Positions 1 to 6,113 of a stretch of DNA of 12,293 nt are shown here, one piece after another. Within the stretch, counting starts at the first letter, position 1. Each line of letters opens with the position of its first letter. The stretch is from JAFGLY01 sp041309225. GTDB lineage: Bacteria; Myxococcota_A; UBA796; JAFGLY01. The DNA is taken from assembly GCA_041309225.1 (NCBI GenBank), contig JBFYZZ010000054.1, positions 1 to 12,293 on the forward strand, given 5' to 3'. The translations under genes and the position numbers were made by a program. Under the pieces are notes generated by a model that saw nothing but the letters and a program-made list of their open reading frames with translations, searched no databases and was not told the DNA's origin.

Positions 1-130
1 TGACCCCCCGGTCATATGGCGACCATCCGGCGGCCATATGACCCTCCCATGAACCGCCGGAAAGCCTGCGTGCTTCCAACCCTTCTTCCAGAGGTTCCCC
101 ATGTCGAGCGCCCATGATCGCCATATGACC
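1..130. promoter_or_regulatory. Candidate partition site/operator with three GCCATATGACC copies
   Basis: Three copies of an 11-bp motif with a CATATG core occur here: 10-20 in reverse orientation, 33-43 forward and 120-130 forward. The two forward copies are identical over 12 bp. The third lies inside the start of the ATPase gene, over codons 7-10. Shorter TGACC/GGTCA half-motifs sit at 1-5 and 10-14. In type Ib partition systems, RHH-type centromere-binding proteins bind short repeated sites upstream of the ATPase gene and repress it. The downstream gene pair here is of that type, so a combined parS/operator is a reasonable inference. The array may extend beyond the left edge of the window. 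Confidence 0.5.
10..43. repeat. Perfect 11-bp inverted repeat, 12-bp spacer
   Basis: GGTCATATGGC at 10-20 and GCCATATGACC at 33-43 are exact reverse complements separated by 12 bp. The centre-to-centre distance of 23 bp is about two helical turns, which fits two protein dimers on one face of the DNA. It lies 58 bp before the ATPase start codon, and a third copy follows at 120-130. Confidence 0.8.
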
Positions 131-934
131 CCGCCCCGGGCCGTGCCCACCCTCGTCGTGCCGCCGGAGGCCGCGAGCGACACCGCCGTCCCCCGACTCC
201 CGACCGTCGTGGTCTCCTCGTGGAAGGGGGGCGTCTGGAAGACGTGCCTCTCTGCGAGCATCGCGGAGCGCCTCGCCTTCGCCGGGCTCGACCTGCTCTA
301 CCTGGTCACCGACGACCAACTCGACGCCCGCCGCCGGCTCGGGATCTCCGAGAGCGATCCGGACGTGGCGCGGGTCGGGCGCGGCGCCGGCAGCGTCACT
401 GTGGTCGGGCTCGCGGGGCCCCACGCGGTGGATCTCCTCTACCGCGTAGGCCCAGGCCGCTTCGGGCGCTTCGACGGGATCGTGGTGGACACCCCGCCGG
501 TGAGGAAGGGGGGGAGCCTTCCTGGCGTGCTGCTCATCGCGCCCACCGACGGCGACGACGCCTCCGCCAACCTCATCCGGATGCTCCGCTCGACGCCCGC
601 CAACACCGAGATCGTGCTCGTGCGGATCGAGCGCGTGCCGGAGTCGGAGTGGGCCCACGACGCCGGGGTCATCGCCGAGGCGTCGAACCGTGCGGACGCG
701 CTGGTGTACCTCCCCGGCCCGTTGCCCCGCACCGACGAAGTCCGGGACGCGCTCAACCGGGGCCGGTCGGTCTGGACGCTGGCCCGGCGGGGGGCGACGC
801 GGGTGTTCCTCCAGGGCGTCGAGTCGCTCGCGGGGGTGGCGTGGTCGCGCATCCGGCCGGATACCGCGCTGCCTCCGCTCACCCCGACCGGCGCGACCTC
901 GGTGCACATCCGGGGCTGGGACGACGATGCTTGA
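101..934 (+). CDS. ParA/MinD-family partition-like ATPase
   Basis: 277-aa P-loop ATPase of the ParA/MinD (SIMIBI) class, probably cytoplasmic and involved in DNA partitioning. The deviant Walker A is K42-G-G-V-W46-K47-T48. It fits the loose KGGxxK[ST] pattern with both lysines present, but Trp replaces the usual Gly before the catalytic Lys. A TDDQ segment near 70-73 matches the A'/switch I position, and VVDTPP with D130 matches Walker B/switch II. VLLIAPTD (143-150) is the usual next strand. The first 33 residues are Pro/Ala-rich and precede the ATPase fold. AGAGG at 90-94, 6 nt ahead, supports this ATG; an in-frame ATG at 125 is an alternative. The gene overlaps the RHH gene by 8 nt and is preceded by repeated sites. 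Family assignment is fairly sure; the partition role is inferred from context. Confidence 0.8.
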   Translation: MSSAHDRHMTPPRAVPTLVVPPEAASDTAVPRLPTVVVSSWKGGVWKTCLSASIAERLAFAGLDLLYLVTDDQLDARRRLGISESDPDVARVGRGAGSVTVVGLAGPHAVDLLYRVGPGRFGRFDGIVVDTPPVRKGGSLPGVLLIAPTDGDDASANLIRMLRSTPANTEIVLVRIERVPESEWAHDAGVIAEASNRADALVYLPGPLPRTDEVRDALNRGRSVWTLARRGATRVFLQGVESLAGVAWSRIRPDTALPPLTPTGATSVHIRGWDDDA

Positions 935-1457
935 TGCCGAGCGCGCCCGCGCCGAGGCCGACGCCGCCGAGCGCCGCGGCGCGGGTACGCTGTGGTCGGC
1001 CGGGCCGGTCGAGTGGGAGGGTGTCACGGCGGGCGCGGTCGCCCAGCCCGATGTTGTGCCGGTACTCGAGGACACAGGGGACGAGCCGGTGCGCGAGCGG
1101 CCCAGCGTCGCCGTCCTTCCCCGGAGCGAGCCGCGCCAGGTCACGAGCCCGTTGGACCCGTCCTCGGACCTGCTGTCGGAGCGCCGCATCGCCGCGATCC
1201 TGGCGCGCCTGGAGACGGCAACGGCCACCGGCGGCGGCGTGCCCGGGTGGCTGCTGGACGCGGTCGGGAACCCGCTCACCTACGACGCGGCCAGGCCGAA
1301 CCGGAAGGACGTGTGCGCACGGGTGGATCCCGGGCTCTACCGGCGGCTCCAGGCCATGCGGGAACGGCTTGGATTGCGCACGACGGCGGGAGCCTGGGAG
1401 TACGTCCTGCGAGTTGGGTTGGCAGTGGGCGAGCGTGGAACGAGAGCCAGCCGATGA
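927..1457 (+). CDS. Putative RHH DNA-binding partner of the ParA-like ATPase
   Basis: 176 aa. The start ATG lies inside the end of the ATPase gene (8-nt overlap), which suggests translational coupling. No homologue is recognised for residues 1-120, which are acidic and Ala/Pro-rich and probably partly disordered. The C-terminus, about 127-168, reads as a ribbon-helix-helix domain: a short strand with Val/Ala/Arg/Val (DVCARVDP), a helix (LYRRLQAMRERLG), a TT turn, and a second helix ending YVLRVGLAV. This fold is used by ParG, omega and CopG-type regulators. In type Ib partition loci the gene after the ATPase usually encodes such a centromere-binding protein. At 176 aa it is larger than typical ParG/omega proteins (about 70-80 aa), so the long N-terminal arm is unusual; it could contact the ATPase. 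The RHH call is by pattern only. Confidence 0.6.
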   Translation: MLDAERARAEADAAERRGAGTLWSAGPVEWEGVTAGAVAQPDVVPVLEDTGDEPVRERPSVAVLPRSEPRQVTSPLDPSSDLLSERRIAAILARLETATATGGGVPGWLLDAVGNPLTYDAARPNRKDVCARVDPGLYRRLQAMRERLGLRTTAGAWEYVLRVGLAVGERGTRASR

Positions 1458-1603
1458 TCATCCTCCAGGCCGTGCCCCCAGCCACCGTGCGCCGGTCCAC
1501 AACGCCACCCCGCCGAAGGCCCCTCCAAGGCCGGGATCAGCCTGTCCACAATGGGCGGTCCCGACCTGGTCCAGATCCGGTTGGCTCAGGCGCTTCTTCC
1601 CAG

Positions 1604-3703
1604 CTAGCAACCTGTGTACCAGGTTACCTCGTCGTTTGACGGGTCGCAGTCGTCGACGGGTCGCGAGCCCATCCCGTCCTCCCCAGCTACCAGGACCACA
1701 CCCCACTGCGCCTGCTCCAGGGTCAGCACCAACTCCCGGCTGGGCGTCGCCATCCCGTTGTCGAGAAAGGTCACGCCATCGCCCAGCAAGTCCGCAGCGG
1801 TGAGAACCTCGAAGAGGTGGCGCCCGCCCTTCTCGTCCAGCGTGTAGATGGCGAGCGGTGTCTCATCAGCTACTTCCTCAGGCCCCCCGTTGCCCAGGCG
1901 CACCTCCAGGCGAACCTCGGCCTCCGGGATCTCGCAGGAGCTGACGCACGAGTCCACCACCTCGGGCCACAGGTCCGAGCAGGCACCCCAGCAGGTGGGC
2001 TGGCCGCGCCACACGCCCGTAGTGAGCCAGGGAGCCTCGGCCGTGCGGGGGATCGTGCCGTCGTGGAAGTGGCTCGTGCCCGACCAGGTCGTGGTGGGCC
2101 AGATCCGCGTGCCGGGCGGCCAGTCGCGGTTCTCGTTCCCGTAGACGTAGAGAACCTCGGGCTCGTCCGGATCGTCGCAGCCGCCGCCCGGAGCGCAGGC
2201 CACTATGATCTCCACCGACCCGTCTCCATCCAGGTCCACGATCACTGTCTGGGTCGGCGCTCCGGGGTCCATGACCGCGCCGATCTCGACAAGGGGCGCA
2301 CCAGTCGGACCGTCGAGGATCTGGAGTTGGGCCACCGTACTCCACACCACCTCCCGGACGCCGTCGAGGTCGAAGTCGAACGTTGTGCCCGCCGCGTACC
2401 CGGTCTGGTGTTGCGGGTTCTGGAGGGGAGTCGACCACAACTCGGTCCCGTCCGGCTTGACGAGGTACCGGGTAGTCTCGTCATTGAAACCCACCTCCGA
2501 GATCCCGTCGCCATCCACGTCTGCTGCGAAGGATCCGTAGTACGCGTTGCTCCACCTCCCCCCGGTGGCATGGACCAGAGACCCATCCGGCTCGTACACG
2601 TCGAGCCCGCCGTTCCTCATGAGGAAGCCCACCTCCCCCCCATCGTCCGCATCGGCTTGGAGCAGGACAGGGCTCCCGTACCGTCGGTCGGGGTCCTCCT
2701 TCTCGGCGATCCACAGGAGGTTCCCGTCCGCGTTAAAAACCCGCGCCTGTTCGGCGATCTCCCGTGAACCGTCCCGGTCGAGGTCCGCGACCGCGATCTC
2801 CGACTTGTAGGTGTTCACCTTCTCGTCATCCTTGATGGCCCAGAACCAGGCGCGCAGCGAGCCGTCCCGCCCGTTCAGGATGCACCGATTCGTGACCACC
2901 TCCGACCACCCGTCGGCGTCAAGGTCCGCAACTGCAATGTCGTAGTCATTGAAGTTCGTCCCGCTGTCGCTGGTACGGTCCCAGCCCACCTTCACCGAAC
3001 TCACCCATTTCACCGTGCCATCCCTCTCCACCGCCACGAGATATCCGTCCGGATCGATGCCCAGCAGGTCGATGGACCCGTCCCGGTCGAGGTCCGCGGC
3101 GGTCACTGGGGATCTCCCGTCGAACACGTCGAAGGACCACTCCGCGGCGCCGATGGCCCCGTCCACAACCCAGGTCCCATCGTCCCACGTCATGCACACG
3201 ATCTCGGCGATCCCGTCGAGGTCCAGATCGGCCACTGCCCCGATGTAGCAGCCCGTGATCGGTGCGTCGAACGTCCAGAGCAGCTCCACCGCCCAGGGGT
3301 CGGCGGGGGGGGCGAGCCCGTCCTCGCACCCGCTCCACGCCGTCACCGCCTCGGCCCCGACGCCGTCCGTAGTGCACCCCTCGTCCACGCAGTCGGCGTC
3401 CCCGTCTTCGTCGCTGTCCGGGAAGCCCTCGTCGACCTCCCCGTCACCGTCGTCGTCCACCCCGTTGCACTCCTCCTTCGGCGAGTTCGTGTCCCCGCCC
3501 GAGTCAGGGCGCGTGTCCACCGAGTCCACTGGCGATTCGCCCGTCTCGCCGGTCGGCCCGGTGTCGCAGCCCCGGCTTCCCACGAGGCACAGGAAAAGGA
3601 TTGTACGAGCTCCGAGGGCTAATCGAAGGGAAATTGACTGACACCGCTTTCCGCGGAGACGAAATACCCGGTCGATCCACTCCCGCTCAGATAAGGCGGC
3701 CAT
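1604..3703 (-). CDS. FG-GAP/VCBS-repeat surface protein with a myxobacterial acidic motif
   Basis: 699 aa, probably exported. Residues 29-45 form a hydrophobic segment ending GSRGC46, a poor match to a lipobox, so it may be a lipoprotein or carry a cleaved signal peptide after a 28-residue leader. Residues 47-78 are a Thr/Ser/Asp-rich linker. CNGVDDDGDGEVDE (79-92) and the following Asp-rich stretch match the MopE-like putative metal-binding motif of Myxococcota. Eight FG-GAP/VCBS units of the DLDxDGxxE type lie near 158, 202, 258, 305, 350, 394, 443 and 489, as in integrin-like beta-propellers that bind calcium. The Cys-containing C-terminal part (570-699) includes a CARDB-like stretch (595-622). 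The ATG is 9 nt after the RTX gene's stop, with GAAGGG just ahead, so the two form an operon. Function beyond surface adhesion or calcium binding is unknown. Confidence 0.8.
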   Translation of the reverse strand: MAALSEREWIDRVFRLRGKRCQSISLRLALGARTILFLCLVGSRGCDTGPTGETGESPVDSVDTRPDSGGDTNSPKEECNGVDDDGDGEVDEGFPDSDEDGDADCVDEGCTTDGVGAEAVTAWSGCEDGLAPPADPWAVELLWTFDAPITGCYIGAVADLDLDGIAEIVCMTWDDGTWVVDGAIGAAEWSFDVFDGRSPVTAADLDRDGSIDLLGIDPDGYLVAVERDGTVKWVSSVKVGWDRTSDSGTNFNDYDIAVADLDADGWSEVVTNRCILNGRDGSLRAWFWAIKDDEKVNTYKSEIAVADLDRDGSREIAEQARVFNADGNLLWIAEKEDPDRRYGSPVLLQADADDGGEVGFLMRNGGLDVYEPDGSLVHATGGRWSNAYYGSFAADVDGDGISEVGFNDETTRYLVKPDGTELWSTPLQNPQHQTGYAAGTTFDFDLDGVREVVWSTVAQLQILDGPTGAPLVEIGAVMDPGAPTQTVIVDLDGDGSVEIIVACAPGGGCDDPDEPEVLYVYGNENRDWPPGTRIWPTTTWSGTSHFHDGTIPRTAEAPWLTTGVWRGQPTCWGACSDLWPEVVDSCVSSCEIPEAEVRLEVRLGNGGPEEVADETPLAIYTLDEKGGRHLFEVLTAADLLGDGVTFLDNGMATPSRELVLTLEQAQWGVVLVAGEDGMGSRPVDDCDPSNDEVTWYTGC

Positions 3704-3712
3704 CGGGCCCTT

Positions 3713-4675
3713 CTACGGGCACAGGGATGGCTTCGTCGTTAGACAGTCCTCGCCGATCATGCAATTACTAAGACCGACTTCGATGGCTTGACAATCCCAA
3801 AGCGTGGACATGTGTCCGCATGTGATGTCATCATCCTCGATTGCGCTCCAGATAATATCTGGGTACGTGCCTTCGTCGTCAGAGTCTCCGTCATACAGTC
3901 TGTCGCCGTCGTCCTCGCCGCCCCCGCACATGATGTCGCCCCCACTCCCGCCATCCATGATGTCGTCGCCCTCATCGCCGCTCATGCGGTCCACACCGGC
4001 GTCCCCGTCCATCGTGTCGTCACCGGCGTCGCCCTTCATGATGTCGTTTCCGGCCCCTCCGGTCATCGTGTCGCCGCCGGGCCCTCCGCTGAGGAAGTCG
4101 TTGCCGATGCCGCCGGAGATGTAGTCGTCGCCGTCCAGGCCGTGGATGCTGTCGTTGCCGTCGCCGCCGTACAGCTCCTCAATCAGTGATGGGTGGGTCT
4201 CCACAGTGCCCACGATGAAATCGTTCTGGCCTTCCCCTTGAATCTCGGCCAAGGTCACGTAGTAGTTGGCCTCAGGGTTGTATTCCAGGTAGTGGTCGTC
4301 GAGATCGCTGAACCTCAGCTCGTCCCCGTAGTCGCTGCCCAGGATGATCACGCTGCCACCGGCCCAGGTGCCCGTGGACGCACAACAGAACGTGTTTCCA
4401 TTGATGACCCCCCAGGCCTCGAAGAGCTGCCCGTCATCGAAGTTCGTGACGACGGTGACCTTCGCTCCCTGGATTCCGGCAGCGGACACGTCGCAGGTGT
4501 AGGTGGAGCTCGTCTCGGTGCAGATGTCCCCAAGAGCACCCGGCGAGCAGTCCGAGGAGTCGAAGTCCACGGGGCACTGCCCTCCGGAAGCGAAGGCGAC
4601 CCGGGGAGCTCCTGCGAGGCAGCACACAGTGAGGCAGATTGCCGCGACCAGGATGGATCTCAGACAGGTGTTCAT
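3713..4675 (-). CDS. Secreted RTX-type calcium-binding repeat protein
   Basis: 320 aa from the ATG at 4675, chosen because GGAGG (4681-4685) lies 5 nt ahead; an ATG 39 nt upstream has no comparable site. A Sec signal peptide (Arg at 6, hydrophobic core, cleavage near AFA-SG at about residue 30) is followed by a Cys-containing N-terminal domain. About ten tandem GGxGxDxxx nonapeptides occupy residues 168-258 (nt 3902-4174), for example YGGDGNDSI and MTGGAGNDI. These fold as a parallel beta-roll that binds calcium. RTX proteins often leave by type I secretion with a C-terminal signal, but this one has a clear Sec signal, so a two-step or cell-surface route is more likely. The C-terminal 60 residues contain several cysteines. 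First gene of an operon with the FG-GAP protein. No enzymatic domain is visible. Confidence 0.82.
   Translation of the reverse strand: MNTCLRSILVAAICLTVCCLAGAPRVAFASGGQCPVDFDSSDCSPGALGDICTETSSTYTCDVSAAGIQGAKVTVVTNFDDGQLFEAWGVINGNTFCCASTGTWAGGSVIILGSDYGDELRFSDLDDHYLEYNPEANYYVTLAEIQGEGQNDFIVGTVETHPSLIEELYGGDGNDSIHGLDGDDYISGGIGNDFLSGGPGGDTMTGGAGNDIMKGDAGDDTMDGDAGVDRMSGDEGDDIMDGGSGGDIMCGGGEDDGDRLYDGDSDDEGTYPDIIWSAIEDDDITCGHMSTLWDCQAIEVGLSNCMIGEDCLTTKPSLCP
3902..4174 (-). repeat. 27-bp tandem coding repeats (RTX nonapeptides)
   Basis: About ten degenerate 27-nt units encode the nonapeptide GGxGxDxxx, with the Gly and Asp codons most conserved. They give the complementary strand a GTCGTC/CGCCG-rich look and create long non-coding open frames there. 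Confidence 0.8.
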
Positions 4676-4680
4676 GACGT

Positions 4681-4753
4681 CCTCCAGGTGGTACGTGAAG
4701 AAAGAACTCGTCAAGACACGTAGACCATCGGATGATCTGCGTCAAGTTCACGT
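4681..4753 (-). promoter_or_regulatory. Upstream region of the RTX/FG-GAP operon with repeated TTGACG boxes
   Basis: Read on the minus strand, ACGTG-aac-TTGACG (4753-4740) and ACGTG-tc-TTGACG (4721-4709) form an imperfect direct repeat about 32 bp apart. Each TTGACG resembles a sigma-70 -35 box, but neither is followed by a convincing -10. The GGAGG ribosome-binding site is at 4685-4681. The repeat could be a tandem activator site or overlapping promoters; this is inference. Confidence 0.3.
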
Positions 4754-5272
4754 CTTGTTCGGTTGCCGATAGTTGGCCATGTAATCACCGTTACACCTTC
4801 TCAACAGAATGCGGAAGCTCCGGAGACGCGTGCGGTGGGGCACGCGCGACGAAGGGCGCAGGTTCGGACGGCGCCTCCCACGTCGGATAGCCGAGGAGAA
4901 CGCCAGGCACAGGAGCGAGGTGCGTTCCTGCCCCGAGTGAGGCCGTCAGCACCGGCGACGAGGGCGTTTTCGGCCAGGCGGGCGCGGGTCCCCGGGGCCG
5001 TAGACCGGACAGGCTATCTCGACGCGAGACGTATCGCACGACGGTGAGGCTGGGGCAGGGGTGGTAGGCTGGAAGTCCCTGCGAGGTGCTCCTTCCCGCC
5101 CTGTTTTGAGCCAGCCCAAAGAAACGCCTTGACGCGGCCCTAGACGTGGTCTTTGCTTGGTTATTGGGGACACCGACAATCACGATGTCCACGTTCATCT
5201 TGTCTCCTCCTTACCGAAGCCCGTCCTCTCCGCGACGGCGTGGCAACCTACCACTCGCCTCGCTTCTTCGTT
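4754..5272. other. Gene-poor intergenic stretch
   Basis: No gene here is well supported. Frames open on both strands give Pro/Ala/Arg-rich products without recognisable domains. The only notable signal is the strong ribosome-binding site and ATG on the minus strand at 5198. The stretch lies between the RTX operon and the transposase relic, which fits DNA eroded by insertion and deletion. Confidence 0.5.
4791..5198 (-). CDS. Uncertain ORF behind a strong ribosome-binding site; possible gene relic
   Basis: 135 aa if read through. The start is well formed: AAGGAGGAG (5212-5204) lies 5 nt before the ATG. The first residues, MNVDIVIVGVPNNQ, look like the opening beta-strand of a real protein. After about residue 15 the product becomes Pro/Arg/Ser-rich with no domain and mixed third-base choice, like a chance open frame. 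Two readings are possible: a gene whose 3' part was lost near the transposase relic, leaving its initiation region, or a short genuine peptide gene upstream of and co-oriented with the RTX operon. No function can be assigned. Confidence 0.2.
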   Translation of the reverse strand: MNVDIVIVGVPNNQAKTTSRAASRRFFGLAQNRAGRSTSQGLPAYHPCPSLTVVRYVSRRDSLSGLRPRGPAPAWPKTPSSPVLTASLGAGTHLAPVPGVLLGYPTWEAPSEPAPFVARAPPHASPELPHSVEKV

Positions 5273-5284
5273 CGGCGTGAGGCG
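5273..5284 (+). repeat. Left inverted repeat of a putative IS relic
   Basis: CGGCGTGAGGCG is the exact reverse complement of 5636-5647. Both are preceded on the outer side by TTCGT after a one- or two-base offset, which suggests the repeat once ran further. The pair brackets the transposase remnant. Confidence 0.5.
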
Positions 5285-5295
5285 CAGAGCAGAAA

Positions 5296-5314
5296 AGTTA
5301 CGAAATAGGTAACT
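5296..5314. repeat. AGTTAC/GTAACT inverted repeat, 7-bp spacer
   Basis: AGTTAC (5296-5301) and GTAACT (5309-5314) are perfect 6-bp arms in a locally AT-rich patch at the point where transposase similarity begins. It could be an operator, or a sequence present at a deletion junction. The arms are short, so chance is possible. Confidence 0.3.
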
Positions 5315-5315
5315 C

Positions 5316-5623
5316 TATCACATCAACTCCCTGTCCTCGCCCATCCTCACCAAGGTCCATTCGACGTCGCCATGACAGTCGTCGCTGATACCCTCTACTC
5401 CATGCTCGCCCGGAAGCTCCGAGGCTTCGAGGAGTGCGACGCACCCAAGCTCTACCGCCACTTCGTCCGGACCAAGGCCACCATCTCCGTGCAACAGGGC
5501 CAGGTCTCGGTCGTCTGGCCCCGCCATGCCCACAACCCCATCCTCCGGGCGGTCCACTGGGACCAACTGCCCATGGTCCTACCCGGACTCGAGGGTGCAC
5601 CCCTCGCCTTCCGGTTCGAGTAG
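5316..5623 (+). pseudogene. Transposase C-terminal remnant with a frameshift
   Basis: Two adjacent plus-strand frames together read like the C-terminal end of a DDE-type IS transposase. The first (5319-5360) gives HINSLSSPILTKVH. The second, from about 5360, gives FDVAMTVVADTLYSMLARKL, then YRHFVRTK and RAHNPILRAVHWDQLP, to a TAG at 5621-5623. They join if one T was lost at CATTCGAC (5358-5365, from an original CATTTCGAC). In-frame stops lie immediately upstream at 5306 and 5310, and no N-terminal or catalytic part is present. It is therefore a dead, 5'-deleted fragment of about 100 codons. Inverted repeats flank it on both sides, so it may be an internally deleted IS. The family is assigned from memory of transposase tail motifs (RAHNPIL, CDAPKLYRHFV); I cannot name the IS family. 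Confidence 0.55.
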
Positions 5624-5635
5624 ACCTCACCACCT

Positions 5636-5647
5636 CGCCTCACGCCG
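5636..5647 (-). repeat. Right inverted repeat of a putative IS relic
   Basis: CGCCTCACGCCG pairs exactly with 5273-5284 and begins 12 bp after the transposase remnant's stop codon, the distance expected of an IS right end. The element would span about 375-390 bp. No target-site duplication was identified by eye. Confidence 0.5.
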
Positions 5648-6113
5648 TCACGAAACAGTGGCCGTCAGCGGGGCGCGAACATCGGTGATCAGTATGACCC
5701 GGTCCGAGTCCCCTCGACCCTTCACAAATGTACCGAGGGGGGTAGTCGGTCACCCGGGCCGATGCGGGACACCGGGCGCTCCACCCGCGAGGTCGGACGA
5801 ACCCCCGACGGAGCGGGGACCGGGATCGGGTGCGGCGTCTCCGGTTCCCCGCCGCCACCTGGCCCAGGGCCCGGAGCCTCCCGAGGGAGGTCGCGCCCCC
5901 GTCGGCGGCCTGGACCGGCGCGCGTTCCGCGAGGCGGTCGGCCAGCGTGCGATCCATGGCCGCGGCGTCGTCGGGCCGTTCGGCGACCAGGTCCCGGGTC
6001 TCCCCCGGATCGCCACACACCGGCCTGGTGCCGGAATCACCATCCGGGTCCCAGAGGGGTAACTGCGCCGCGCCGGGGTGCATCGTAGGGTTGTGAGACC
6101 GAAGGAGTACCCC
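5648..6113. other. Intergenic region without a supported gene
   Basis: This very GC-rich stretch leaves several frames open, but none has a good ribosome-binding site, a domain or a protein-like composition. A small hairpin CCTCCC-ga-GGGAGG lies at 5877-5890. The promoter of the PRC-barrel gene should lie here, but no clear -35/-10 pair was seen. The GAAGGAG ribosome-binding site is at 6101-6107. Confidence 0.5.

Noticed and set aside
1493..1551. Two GTCCACAA boxes resembling high-GC DnaA boxes near the partition genes
   Set aside because: Each differs from TTGTCCACA by one or two bases, only two are present, and a similar string occurs inside the FG-GAP coding region; not enough for an origin.
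1609..1625. AACCTG-tgtac-CAGGTT hairpin as a terminator
   Set aside because: It lies within the last codons of the FG-GAP gene and has no following T-run.
220..1803. 527-aa open frame across both partition genes
   Set aside because: Arg/Pro/Ala-rich product in the +2 frame of the ATPase gene; typical of GC-rich shadow frames, with no domain.
3902..4174. Periodic repeats as a possible CRISPR array
   Set aside because: 27-nt period without spacers; the units are degenerate codons for RTX nonapeptides.
3788..4723. Plus-strand open frames rich in Val/Ala/His opposite the RTX gene
   Set aside because: They are complements of the 27-bp RTX repeats; the minus strand has the signal peptide, ribosome-binding site and known repeats.
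5318..5566. Minus-strand 82-aa acidic frame opposite the transposase relic
   Set aside because: It is the complement of the transposase-like frame, with no ribosome-binding site and no domain.
5877..5890. CCTCCC-ga-GGGAGG hairpin as a terminator or regulator
   Set aside because: The two-base loop is sterically poor, there is no T-run, and the surrounding DNA is so GC-rich that such arms arise easily.
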